Positions 50,426-59,618 of a stretch of DNA of 64,000 nucleotides are shown here, in pieces. Within the stretch, counting starts at the first letter, position 1; each line of letters opens with the position of its first letter. The notes beneath the pieces are model-generated. The model was given only the letters and a program-made list of their open reading frames with translations, had not been told where the DNA came from and ran no database searches. The stretch comes from Actinomycetes bacterium (GTDB taxonomy: Bacteria; Actinomycetota; Acidimicrobiia; Acidimicrobiales; JAJYXR01): the NCBI GenBank assembly GCA_021801795.1, contig JAJYXR010000027.1:1-64000 (forward strand), written 5' to 3'. Position numbers and translations under genes: made by a program.

Positions 50426-51498
50426 GTCTCCGTGGAACCAGCCGCCGCTACCCGGGGAGAAAGCCGTGCGAAAACGAGCAGACCTTGGGCCGTCTGCCTG
50501 GTGGACACCACCGACACCTCTACGCCTTCCTCGCCTATGAGGTGTGCGGCATCGTTCACCACGACCATGTCACCCTCGGGGAGGTAGCCGATCGCCTGAC
50601 CCGCCTGGCGTCCCGGACCCAGCAGGTCCACCAGCAGCCTCTCGCCTGGAGGGTGGTCGGGGCTGAGCTCGCCAGCGAGGCGCCTCAGGTCGACGGTGCC
50701 GACCCCGAGGGTGGTGGCCTTCTCGGAGAGCGTGCGCGAGCAGGTCGCGACCCGTAGTCCCAGGCGCTCCGCTAGTACCAGCACCTTCTCGGGAACCTCC
50801 TCGTTCTCGGGGATCTCCTGGTCGTCGACCCTCACCTCCACGCCATAGCGCTCCAGAGCCTCCAGGCTCTCCAGCCCGCTACGAGCACGCCGCGACGAGA
50901 CCGGGTCAGGTGCGCCGAGGAGGCTCTTCGCCTCGTCTATCACGAACCTCGGGGCGACGATTCCCCCCGCGAGAAGGCCTGCCTTGCCAAGGGCCAGGAG
51001 CGACCGGTCGAGGACCGCTGAGGTGTCGACCAGCAACGCGGTGCCCGGTGGCGGTGAATCGGGGGGATCGAGTAGCCGGGTCATCCCGGCAGCCTTCACT
51101 ATCTGACGCCCCTTGGTGACGCCGAGGCGAGTCCCGAGGGTGGCGAGAATCCACGCCAAGGCGGCTATCACGGGGTAGTCGACGGTGGAGTGGACGAGGG
51201 CCACCAGAGGAAGCCCAGCCACCAGACCCACCAGCAGACCCGCTGTGCCGACCACCGATCCGGCGAACACCTCAGCGGGTGGCATGGCACGCAGGTGGTC
51301 CACCCCTTCCTGGATCCCCCGATCCAGGAGCCTGCCTACGACGCCACCGAGCACGTATGCGACCAGTGCCCCGAGGACCAGTCCCATCACCCGATCAGCA
51401 GAGGTCGGACCTACAGATTCCCCCACCTGCAGGCCCGCGATGGCACCAGCGAGCACGAGCAGCAGGCGAAAGACCTCCACGAACACCACGGCCCCCAT
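50422..51498 (-). CDS. PIN-TRAM domain membrane protein (YacL-like)
   Basis: 358 residues. Four N-terminal membrane helices (about 5-25, 38-58, 75-100, 105-125) precede a PIN nuclease domain (ALLVDTSAVLDRSLLALGKA, APRFVIDEAKSLL) and a C-terminal TRAM RNA-binding domain (GQAIGYLPEGDMVVVNDAAH). This is the conserved YacL/PIN-TRAM architecture of Gram-positive bacteria, proposed to be a membrane-tethered ribonuclease. Length and order are typical. Confidence 0.94.
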   Translation of the reverse strand: MGAVVFVEVFRLLLVLAGAIAGLQVGESVGPTSADRVMGLVLGALVAYVLGGVVGRLLDRGIQEGVDHLRAMPPAEVFAGSVVGTAGLLVGLVAGLPLVALVHSTVDYPVIAALAWILATLGTRLGVTKGRQIVKAAGMTRLLDPPDSPPPGTALLVDTSAVLDRSLLALGKAGLLAGGIVAPRFVIDEAKSLLGAPDPVSSRRARSGLESLEALERYGVEVRVDDQEIPENEEVPEKVLVLAERLGLRVATCSRTLSEKATTLGVGTVDLRRLAGELSPDHPPGERLLVDLLGPGRQAGQAIGYLPEGDMVVVNDAAHLIGEEGVEVSVVSTRQTAQGLLVFARLSPRVAAAGSTET

Positions 51499-51787
51499 GC
51501 TCCCCTATCCATGCACCCAAATGCCAGCACCGGCCTGTCTCCACCCGACGAGGCAGGATACGACGCCTGGCGTGATCGATCCGCTTGCGAAAGGCCTGGG
51601 TCTGGACCAGACTTGGCAGGGCACCTGCGCCAGGCCACCGGACTCTCAGACGGCATGTCGACCAGGTGGGTGGCCTGCGGGGGCTCCAGCAGGATCTGGC
51701 TGGCCGGGACGCTCGCAGGAGTACGTCGCGCCTGCCAGGCCCATGGAGCCTGGCAGGAGGTACTGGACCCAGGGAGCTGTATCGCCA

Positions 51788-54331
51788 GTGCAGGAAACCG
51801 ATTACGAAGCCGATGCGATAGCCGCAGACGAGCCCGTGCCCGTGTGCGGGACCCCGGGCGGGGTAAGTCGCCGCGCGGGAACGCAGGGTGAGGCCTCAGC
51901 GTCGAGCGATCTGGACATCGACCGGCTCGAGGGCATCGTCGTACTTGGTTCACCAGGGGACATCCCCACCCCAGCCGCTGGGCTGGTCATGACATTGGGT
52001 CCGCACTCGCTGAGGCTTTCCAAGCCGGACTCCGACCTGGCTGTGCAGTGGGATCTCGGTGACGTTTCCCACCTCGCCCCCTCTGGATGGGCCATCGGAC
52101 CCGAAGGTGATCTTCTCCGGGTGATCGACCTCACAGCCGCCGGCGCTGGCTACCGGCTCATGGCACCGCCGCTGGCAGCTACGGGGTTCATCTCCGCCCT
52201 CGATCTAGCCCGTAACTCGCTGCCTTCGAAAGGCCACGCAGCCACTGTGCTGGGCTGTGCTCTAGCCTTGACCGGCCTGCTGGGAACTGCGTGGGCAAGG
52301 TTCAGGACACAGCCGGCCGTGCTTGCCAGGAGAGCTGTCGTCTACGCCCTGTCGATCCCGCTCTGCGAAGCAGCACGCGACCTGATCCACAGAGCGGTCT
52401 CCTGGTCAAGGCAGCCAGAGGGGCCGATCCGCAGCGGTGTGCGCTCGCTCGGTCTCGGAGCAGCGCATGGCTCAGGCCTCACCCGTGAGAACCTGACCGG
52501 ACTGGCCACGGGAGCCGCAGCTCTCAGCCTGGTGCTCGGCGGCCTCGGCATCGGAGCTCTCGTCTCGGGGGGTTCAGGGCGTTCGGGGGATTCGCCAGAG
52601 GCTGGCGCTCATCTGGCTCCCCACGCCGGGCTCCCGGCTGGATCAGGGCTTAACGCCCAGACAATGGCGCACCTGGTGGCGGACCTAGCCAAGGGATCGC
52701 CGGGAGCGACACACCTCGCGCCTGCCCTCGCGCCGCCGGCACCGGCTCCTCCATCGTTGGCTGGCGCACCACCGCTGAACCCCCACGAGGTGTTCGGATT
52801 CGCGCCCTACTGGACGCTGCCCATCGCCTCCGGCTTCGATGTGTCCTCGCTTACCACCATTGCCTACTTCGGGGTGGACGTGAACCCTGACGGAACCGTG
52901 AGGGAGTCGGGGTCAGGCTGGGACGGCTACCAGAGCCAGGATCTCGCCGACCTGGTGACTCGAGCCCACGCTGCCGGCGACCGCGTGGTCCTGACCGCCA
53001 TATGCTTCAGCCAGAGCGCCCTCGACCACCTCACCAGCGATCCGAACACCTGGAGCCGCCTGGGCTCCACGCTCGTCAGCCTGGTGGCAGCGAAGAACCT
53101 CGACGGGATCAACCTCGACTTCGAGGGTACCGGCAGCTCGGACCAGGCCGGCCTCGACGGGCTGGTGGCAGCAGTGTCGGCCGCCATGCACGCCCATGAT
53201 CCGAGCTGGCAGCTCACCATGGACACCTACGCGTCCTCCGCTGGGGATCCTGCTGGGTTCTTCGACATCGCCGGTCTGGCGCCCAGTGTCGACGCCTTCT
53301 TCGTAATGGGCTACGACATGAACGACATGGCGATACCCTCGCCCACCGCGCCGCTGAACGGATCGGGCTCCTTCACCGACCTGCAGACCCTCCAGGAGTA
53401 CACCTCGGTGGTGGCGCCCTCGAAGGTCATCCTCGGCATGCCCTTCTACGGATACCAGTGGCCGACCGCGGGGCCGGGCATGGGGAGTCCAGCCACAGGA
53501 CCCCCTACTCCTCTGTCCTATGCCGAGATAGCGGCTGCCGGCGGTCCCACCTACTGGGATCCGGCCACCGATACCCCCTGGACCTCCTACCAGGTCGGCG
53601 GTCAGTGGTACCAGACCTGGTACGACGACCCCACATCGCTGGCACTGAAGGCGCAGCTGGCATCGATGTTCCACCTCCGGGGAGTCGGGATCTGGGCGCT
53701 CGGTATGGACGGCAACGACCCGGCGATGCTCGCAGCCCTGACTGGGAACTCCCCACCTCTGAAGGACTTCACCACCGGGCCCACCTACAGCGGCACGCCG
53801 ACCACCCCCAGCACAGCTGGCTCCGCGAGCACATCGTCGGCTCCTGTAGGTCAGCCGGTACCTGCGGATGCATCCACCGGTGTCTACGAGAACCATCCCG
53901 TGGACCTCACCCCAGCAGATCCTGCCGCGCTCCCCGCCTTCACCCCTGCGCCAGGCTACCTGGAGGACTTCCGATCCAGCGATCCCGCATACGCATGCCT
54001 GGCCACAGGACCCGCCCTCGACGTCTGGAGCATCCCCTCGGCGCCTGGTACCTACCTGGTGACAGCCAGGACACCCACTGACTGCGCGAATGGCACCTGG
54101 ATATTCGAGATAGGAACCCCCGTTAGCGGGAATGGCACTGGCTCTGCACCCACTACATCCTCCACCGCCTCCTCGGGTACCACCACTACCTCCACGACTT
54201 CCACCACCTCCACCACCGGAGCCAGATCTGGTGCTGCTGCTGGAGCAGGAGCGGGTGCCGGAGCAGAGTCCTCCCCTGGGCAGGCGGGAGTGACGCCCGC
54301 TACCTCTGCCACCTCATCAGGCGCGCTGTAG
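51788..54331 (+). CDS. Membrane-anchored GH18 (chitinase/YaaH-like) protein
   Basis: About 847 residues. GTG at 51788 is a guess; ATG at 51743 is possible, and further upstream the frame only shadows the divergent gene. An N-terminal soluble region precedes two hydrophobic segments (VLGCALALTGLLGTAWARF near 155-175; AAALSLVLGGLGIGALVSGG near 240-260). A Pro/Ala linker leads into a GH18 barrel (about 335-670): FGFAPYWTLPIASGFDVSSL, DGINLDFEG with the catalytic Glu near 445, and GMPFYGYQWP. The C-terminal Ser/Thr repeat region (TTTTSTTSTTSTT) looks like a wall spacer. A peptidoglycan or chitin hydrolase is likely. Confidence 0.87.
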   Translation: MQETDYEADAIAADEPVPVCGTPGGVSRRAGTQGEASASSDLDIDRLEGIVVLGSPGDIPTPAAGLVMTLGPHSLRLSKPDSDLAVQWDLGDVSHLAPSGWAIGPEGDLLRVIDLTAAGAGYRLMAPPLAATGFISALDLARNSLPSKGHAATVLGCALALTGLLGTAWARFRTQPAVLARRAVVYALSIPLCEAARDLIHRAVSWSRQPEGPIRSGVRSLGLGAAHGSGLTRENLTGLATGAAALSLVLGGLGIGALVSGGSGRSGDSPEAGAHLAPHAGLPAGSGLNAQTMAHLVADLAKGSPGATHLAPALAPPAPAPPSLAGAPPLNPHEVFGFAPYWTLPIASGFDVSSLTTIAYFGVDVNPDGTVRESGSGWDGYQSQDLADLVTRAHAAGDRVVLTAICFSQSALDHLTSDPNTWSRLGSTLVSLVAAKNLDGINLDFEGTGSSDQAGLDGLVAAVSAAMHAHDPSWQLTMDTYASSAGDPAGFFDIAGLAPSVDAFFVMGYDMNDMAIPSPTAPLNGSGSFTDLQTLQEYTSVVAPSKVILGMPFYGYQWPTAGPGMGSPATGPPTPLSYAEIAAAGGPTYWDPATDTPWTSYQVGGQWYQTWYDDPTSLALKAQLASMFHLRGVGIWALGMDGNDPAMLAALTGNSPPLKDFTTGPTYSGTPTTPSTAGSASTSSAPVGQPVPADASTGVYENHPVDLTPADPAALPAFTPAPGYLEDFRSSDPAYACLATGPALDVWSIPSAPGTYLVTARTPTDCANGTWIFEIGTPVSGNGTGSAPTTSSTASSGTTTTSTTSTTSTTGARSGAAAGAGAGAGAESSPGQAGVTPATSATSSGAL

Positions 54332-54418
54332 CGCACCCCATCATCAGGCGCGCTGTAGCGCACCCCATCATCAGGCGCGCTGTAGCGCACCCCATCATCA
54401 GGCGCGCTGTAGCGCACC
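54314..54418. repeat. Four 27-bp repeats shared by two convergent 3' ends
   Basis: tcatcaggcgcgctgtagcg plus 7 bases is repeated nearly four times. The first copy holds the GH18 stop (TAG) and the last copy the MBL-protein stop on the other strand. Each copy has a GCGC-TGTA-GCGC stem. Confidence 0.95.
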
Positions 54419-55534
54419 GTGGGACAGGCCGCCCCAGACGAAGGAGGCAGCGGTACCAGGAGATCCCACCCAGGGTGTCATCTCGGAGGAGGGGAAGTGC
54501 TGGACCCACTCGCCGCCAGGCCCACCGCGATCTGCGACCAGCTTCTCCTTGACCATCGAGTTCACCTGCCAGGCGGCCATCTCGATGGTGTTCGCGTTCA
54601 GGACCACCTCGGCACCCCATTCCGATGCATAGGAGGAAACCCCGGGGATGCCCGAACGCTCGGGGGTGTAGCACTCGGCATGGACGCCGTTCTCCGAGCT
54701 GGTCCATATCCCGCGCTCGGTGTTCAGCACGATCGAGTGGTTCCCTATCGAGTGACCGGGAGTGCTGAGAAGGGCTACCCCAGGACCGACCTGGACGTCG
54801 CCGTCGAGCAGCACCACCCGGTCGTCCCTCAGATCGGCGAAGGTCCGCTGCTGGTACCAGCGCCGCTGGAGGGGATGGAGCGAGTCCCCGAAGAGCTGGT
54901 CCCATTCGTCCCGCATGACGAGGAGCCTGGCATTCGGGAAGAAGGGCTCCAGCGGCTCTGCGGCCATGGCTCGTGGAAGCGATGCCTTCCCCGAAGCCAC
55001 CAGGTCCTCTGCAGGACGGGTGGTGCCGAGCCATTTTCTCAGGTCTTGCGTGTGGAGGTGGTCGAAGGTGATGAAGTCGATCTCCTCGGGAGAGATACCG
55101 AGGCGCTCCAGGTGGCCCTCGACGGTACCGTGCACCGACACCGCCAGGGTCCTCATACGCGGATGGCGCTTCTCCATGCTGGCGAAGTAGGGAGTCGCTG
55201 CAGCCAGGTAGTGCTCGGTGGGCTCCACAAGCATGGTACGGCGGTGACCTCCCGCATCGTTCCAGCGAACCACCATCATCCGGTTGAAGATCCGGACGAA
55301 GGGTGCTGGCGACCGCGACGCCCTCCAGAGGGCGAAACGCCTGGGATAGGGCAGCTCTATTAGGTCGCAGGTCCTAACGAAACCTGGCGTCCCGGATGCC
55401 GCGAACCATTCCTTGAACGCCGGGGCGGCCTCACGGATAGCCGCCAGCTGGCGTCCTGGTAGGGCCTCCTGGCGGGACTGGAGGAAATGCTCTATGGGCT
55501 TCAGCTCTGTTAGCTCGCCCGCGTCGAGAGTCAT
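54398..55534 (-). CDS. MBL-fold metallo-hydrolase family protein
   Basis: 378 residues. Metallo-beta-lactamase-type features: FITFDHLHTQDLRKWLG (variant of HxHxDH), VGPGVALLSTPGHSIGNHSI, and later 'SSYASEWGAEVVLNANTIEM'. One His of the canonical metal site appears missing (HLHTQD for HxHxDH), so metal content is uncertain. The last residues (ALQRA) derive from the 27-bp repeat. Three bases separate it from the secreted SGNH gene upstream. Substrate unknown. Confidence 0.8.
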   Translation of the reverse strand: MTLDAGELTELKPIEHFLQSRQEALPGRQLAAIREAAPAFKEWFAASGTPGFVRTCDLIELPYPRRFALWRASRSPAPFVRIFNRMMVVRWNDAGGHRRTMLVEPTEHYLAAATPYFASMEKRHPRMRTLAVSVHGTVEGHLERLGISPEEIDFITFDHLHTQDLRKWLGTTRPAEDLVASGKASLPRAMAAEPLEPFFPNARLLVMRDEWDQLFGDSLHPLQRRWYQQRTFADLRDDRVVLLDGDVQVGPGVALLSTPGHSIGNHSIVLNTERGIWTSSENGVHAECYTPERSGIPGVSSYASEWGAEVVLNANTIEMAAWQVNSMVKEKLVADRGGPGGEWVQHFPSSEMTPWVGSPGTAASFVWGGLSHGALQRA

Positions 55535-55536
55535 GG

Positions 55537-57108
55537 CTAGGGCCTTCCAGGCTGGTTGGCGCCGGTAGAACCGGACGAGGTGCCCTGCGAGGCTACATCA
55601 CCAGGTCCAGGCGAGGTGGAGGCTGCAGAGGTGGTGGTCGTGGTCGTCCCGTAGACGGGCGCCGCCAGCGGTGGGGGTGTAGGCACTCCGGTGGGGCCCG
55701 TACAACCCGGGGTAGGTGTCACACCCACGAGGAGGGGAACCGTGGGTGCCTGGGGAAGGTCCAGCAGAGTCGTGTTCACCGAGTCTGCCATCGCAGTCTG
55801 GCCTGCCGGGTTCGGGTGAAGATGGTCGCCCGAGTCGTACGGCGGGAACATCGCTGTCGGTACGCAGGCGCCGTTGTAGGCATCGCGCACTGCGGCCGCG
55901 AAGTCCAGAACTGCGTCGAATGCCCCAGAGGTCCTGATCCACTGGTTCACCTGCTCCCTGTAGGTCTCCATCGTCTCGGTCCACGGGCGGCCGTCCACGA
56001 CACTGCCTTTCCTGGGCAGCAGGGTCACGCCGATGACCCTCAGGCCTGCCTGGTGGACCATGGCGATCGCCTGCTGAAGCCCGGCGATCACCTGGTCGGC
56101 GGTCGCCCCGAAATAGAGGTCGTTCGTGCCGAGGAAGATCACCACCTCCGACACGCCGTCCTGGGTGAGGGCATCGACGTCCATGCGCTGAAGACCCGGA
56201 GGACCGCCACCCACCTTCGCGAAGTCACCGGGCACGCTGATAAGCGTGTTCGCGCTTATCCCCTCGTTCACCACTGCCCGGCGCTCGTCGGCCGGCAGCA
56301 GGTCTATCCGGTTCTGCAGGACATGGGTCCAGGTGAGCGAGGTGTTAAACCCTGCAGTTATCGAGTCGCCCACCACCACTATGCTCCCGGCTGCCCTGCT
56401 GGTAAGCACATCCACTGCGTCCACCCACCTCGGAAAGGGACTCGCTGCAGAGAAGGGGGCAGCGCCCGGGGCATCGACGGCGTCACCCCCCCCGTTAGGG
56501 GTGAAGTAGGAGACCTTCGGGCCATCGGGACGGGAGGGGTTCAGGCTGACCAGGTCCGGGCGAACCACGTAGAGGCTCACGGCCAGCACCTGCATGGCAT
56601 GCACCTGTATCGGCACCGTGTCGCTCGTGAGCACCTGACCGACGGGTATGGTCACCGACGGCTGACCCGCGAAGGTGACCTGGTGGAGGGTTCCGGCAGC
56701 CACGTAGGGACCGCTCGTATCCAGGGCGACAGTGGCGGCCCCCACCACCAGCGGGGCATTGCCGAACGCGTTCGATATCCGTATCCTCACGGCCCGACCC
56801 CCTATTCCCACCCGGGTGAGCTCGCGCACCGTAGCGTTCTCGGCGATGCCGTAGCCCCATGCCATGGCCGACCCCCAGGCCACACGCCACGACGGCACCG
56901 ATACCGGTGCGCTGGTCGTAGACGTGGTGGCAGGCGACATGGTCGTCGTCACGACGCCTTCACGCCTGCGGTGGGGTTTCTCGGCGTGCGCGCGTCGATC
57001 ACCACTCAGGGTCACCAGCGCCACCGTGGTACCCACCAGGAGCGCGACCAGCAGGGCCGGCACCCCGCGGCGCAGCAGTCGGGCCTGCCTACTCACCGTC
57101 CTGGCCAT
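55537..57108 (-). CDS. Secreted SGNH/GDSL hydrolase
   Basis: 523 residues. An N-terminal anchor (residues about 14-34, GVPALLVALLVGTTVALVTL) is followed by a Thr/Ser linker, a beta-sandwich domain, then an intact SGNH core: VVVGDSITAGFNTS (Ser), VVIFLGTNDLYFGA (Gly, Asn) and SGDHLHPNPAGQTA (Asp, His). It is probably an extracytoplasmic esterase. It contrasts with the inactive-looking SGNH protein at 31.8-33.4 kb. The tail is Thr/Ser/Gly-rich. Confidence 0.94.
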   Translation of the reverse strand: MARTVSRQARLLRRGVPALLVALLVGTTVALVTLSGDRRAHAEKPHRRREGVVTTTMSPATTSTTSAPVSVPSWRVAWGSAMAWGYGIAENATVRELTRVGIGGRAVRIRISNAFGNAPLVVGAATVALDTSGPYVAAGTLHQVTFAGQPSVTIPVGQVLTSDTVPIQVHAMQVLAVSLYVVRPDLVSLNPSRPDGPKVSYFTPNGGGDAVDAPGAAPFSAASPFPRWVDAVDVLTSRAAGSIVVVGDSITAGFNTSLTWTHVLQNRIDLLPADERRAVVNEGISANTLISVPGDFAKVGGGPPGLQRMDVDALTQDGVSEVVIFLGTNDLYFGATADQVIAGLQQAIAMVHQAGLRVIGVTLLPRKGSVVDGRPWTETMETYREQVNQWIRTSGAFDAVLDFAAAVRDAYNGACVPTAMFPPYDSGDHLHPNPAGQTAMADSVNTTLLDLPQAPTVPLLVGVTPTPGCTGPTGVPTPPPLAAPVYGTTTTTTSAASTSPGPGDVASQGTSSGSTGANQPGRP

Positions 57109-57387
57109 CAGAACAGCGGGTGCAGGATGGTGAGTGTGGTGTCGGGATGCGATACGGCATAGCTGTTCTCCTGGCTCGGAGCGATGTTAGATGAACTGCA
57201 TGCCCCACAGGTGGCATCGCCAGTCGCGCGGCGACACCTCGCGCTATGGTCGCGCCAGGCCAGGACGCGAGGGTGCCCATGCCTGGATCATCGCGCGGTG
57301 CCTCACCGCTGCCGGGATCCTCCAGGCGCACCAGCGCGAGAGTGACCGAGCGGATCCACCAGCTAGCCGAGCAGGAGAGGGACGAGA

Positions 57388-57981
57388 ATGCGACGTCCAT
57401 ACGCCCAATCCCCTACCAGGAAAGCAGTAGACCTGCCTGCTGGGGCCGACACCGGGGGCTGCCTGCCTGAGGTCGTGATACGGGCCAGTAGCCGGCGACG
57501 AAAGACTGCCAGCGCCTCCTGGGAAGGAGAGCGGATCGTGGTGGTGGTACCAGCCCACCTATCCCTCAGACGCCGTGGGCAGATCGCCACTGACCTGGCG
57601 GGCAGGCTCGCTTCTTCCAAGCCGTACCTGTGGGCCTCCGACGACGACCTCTACAGGCGCGCGGAGCACCTGGCGGACCTCTACCTGGACGGGCTTCGCG
57701 CCCGATCGGTGCGCTGGGTGGCGAACCAGAACCGTCGCTGGGGATCATGCACCATAGCCAGCGGTGACATCCGCCTGTCCGACCGGCTGAGGGTGGTTCC
57801 GGACTGGGTGCTCGACGCGGTGCTCGTCCACGAGCTTGCCCACCTCGCCGAGCCGCGCCACTCGAGGGCCTTCAAGGCGCTGATCGCCCGCTACTCCCGC
57901 ATGAGCGAAGCGGACACCTTCCTGGAGGGCTTCGCGCTTGGCCTCGAACAGGCATCTGCGGCTGAAGCGCGAGGCACCTGA
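57388..57981 (+). CDS. M48/YgjP-type (DUF45) metallopeptidase-like protein
   Basis: 197 residues. VLVHELAHLAEPRHSRAFKA is the zinc motif HELxH-x5-H of the YgjP/WLM family; WVANQNRRWGSCTIASGDIR is its companion signature. Cytoplasmic, no signal peptide. First of a rightward operon with a sugar kinase and two dehydrogenases, although its job there is not obvious. Confidence 0.9.
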   Translation: MRRPYAQSPTRKAVDLPAGADTGGCLPEVVIRASSRRRKTASASWEGERIVVVVPAHLSLRRRGQIATDLAGRLASSKPYLWASDDDLYRRAEHLADLYLDGLRARSVRWVANQNRRWGSCTIASGDIRLSDRLRVVPDWVLDAVLVHELAHLAEPRHSRAFKALIARYSRMSEADTFLEGFALGLEQASAAEARGT

Positions 57982-57988
57982 AGCCATC

Positions 57989-59617
57989 ATGCGCACCGTC
58001 CCCCTGGTCTTAGGCCTGGACCTCGGGACCTCACGGGCCAAGGGTGCCCTCTACGACCTCAGGGGAAATCCCTTCGAGGCCATCGCTTCTGCGGGCGCGC
58101 CAGGAGCTGGATCGTGCTCTGCCTCCTACCCGACCAGCACCTCGCCTGGCGGAGCTGCCGAGCAGGATCCCGAGCAATGGTGGCAGGCGACGAGGTCGGT
58201 GATCGGCTCTCTCGCCTCTGTCGCATCCGTAGCAGGGGGGAGGGTGTGTGCCATCGGCCTCTCCTCCCAGATCGGGAACCAGGTGATGATCGGCAGCGAC
58301 GGATCGCTGCTCGCGCCCAGCCCGATATGGTCTGACACACGCGCATGGCCCGAGGTGGATCGGCTCTACGGCTGCTTCTCGCAGGCGGAGCTCGATGAGC
58401 TGCTCGGCATGCACCTGCCGCCGGGTCCGAATTGGCCGGCAGCACGCCTCGCCTGGTTCAGACGTTCCTTCCCCGCCATCGCAGATAGGACTCGGATGGT
58501 GCTCCAGGCGAAGGATTTCCTAGGTTGGCGGCTGACCGGCGAGCTTGCCACTGATGCTTCGAGCTGGCGCGGGCTCGTCTGCCAACCTTCCGGCGAGATC
58601 CCTGCAGAGCTCCTAGGCTTCGCAGGCTTCTCGGCCGACCAGATACCGTCGAGGCTCGATCCCTGGGCAAGGCTCGGGGAGGTGATCGACTCCGAGGCAG
58701 AAGCGCTCGGGCTCGACGGGGGCATTCCGGTGGCCGTTGGATGGAACGATCTGAACTGCGGTGTGCTCGGCATGGGTATCGGAACCGGTGCAGTGTTCGA
58801 CCTCACCGGGACCTCCGACCACCTCGGATGCCTGGTGAGAGAACCAATCCGGCCAGAGACAACGCTGTTGGACGGCCCTTACCTACCCGGGACCCGGCTC
58901 CTCTATGGCGTGACCGCAGCCAGCGGCGGCTGCCTCTCTTGGATCAGCCGAGTGCTCACCATGGAGTCCGCCACACCGGGGGATCCCGAGCGCGTCAGTC
59001 ATACGAACACCTATCCCTATCCGGGTGCCGGTGGCGAGGCCACGCTGGTGGCCCTGGCAGGAGGCGTCCCGCCAGGGGCTGCAGGGCTGATGTTCCTGCC
59101 CTACCTGGCTGGAGAGCGGACGCCGCTGTGGGACCCCCTCGCCAGGGGAGCATTCCTCGGTCTCTCGCTGCACCACGGGCCTGCCGAGATGACCCGTGCC
59201 GTGCTGGAGGGCGTCGCCTACAGCCTGGCCACCATCCTCCATATCCTGGAGAGATCCCACCCGCTCGGCTCCGAGCAGGTTCACGCGGCCGGCGGCGGAA
59301 CCAGGTCGGCGGTATGGAACTCCCTGAAGGCCGACGTGCTCGGTGTGCCCTACGCGGTGGCAGGCACCCCCGAGGTCGGATGCCTGGGCGCCGCGAAGCT
59401 GGCCATCAGGATGCTGGGCCTGCCATGGGAGGATATAGCTCCCCCGTTCGAGGTCCTGGAGCCAGACCGCGAGCACCACGAGATATACGAAGACCTGCTG
59501 GGGCTTTTCGCCAACGCCTGGCCATCGGTGTCTACTGTGATCCACTCTCTCGGCGCCCTCCAGAGAAGGGCCGGCGGATGGGGGAATCGCGAGGATATAG
59601 ATTGGTCGCCAGCATGA
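57989..59617 (+). CDS. FGGY-family carbohydrate kinase (xylulokinase-like)
   Basis: 542 residues from the ATG giving MRTVPLVLGLDLGTSRAKGA. Motifs: the phosphate-1 loop, 'ILHILERSHPLGSEQVHAAG' with GGGTRSAVWNSLKADVLGVP (adenosine and FGGY signature 2), and 'PVAVGWNDLNCGVLGMGIGT' with the likely catalytic Asp. Phosphorylates a ketose or polyol. With the dehydrogenases downstream it forms a polyol/pentose pathway (alcohol to ketose to ketose phosphate). Confidence 0.93.
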   Translation: MRTVPLVLGLDLGTSRAKGALYDLRGNPFEAIASAGAPGAGSCSASYPTSTSPGGAAEQDPEQWWQATRSVIGSLASVASVAGGRVCAIGLSSQIGNQVMIGSDGSLLAPSPIWSDTRAWPEVDRLYGCFSQAELDELLGMHLPPGPNWPAARLAWFRRSFPAIADRTRMVLQAKDFLGWRLTGELATDASSWRGLVCQPSGEIPAELLGFAGFSADQIPSRLDPWARLGEVIDSEAEALGLDGGIPVAVGWNDLNCGVLGMGIGTGAVFDLTGTSDHLGCLVREPIRPETTLLDGPYLPGTRLLYGVTAASGGCLSWISRVLTMESATPGDPERVSHTNTYPYPGAGGEATLVALAGGVPPGAAGLMFLPYLAGERTPLWDPLARGAFLGLSLHHGPAEMTRAVLEGVAYSLATILHILERSHPLGSEQVHAAGGGTRSAVWNSLKADVLGVPYAVAGTPEVGCLGAAKLAIRMLGLPWEDIAPPFEVLEPDREHHEIYEDLLGLFANAWPSVSTVIHSLGALQRRAGGWGNREDIDWSPA

Positions 59618-59618
59618 G

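Noticed and set aside
51185..51787. Upstream extension of the GH18 frame
   Set aside because: It runs antisense to the PIN-TRAM gene and has shadow-like composition (Pro/Thr/Arg/Ser).
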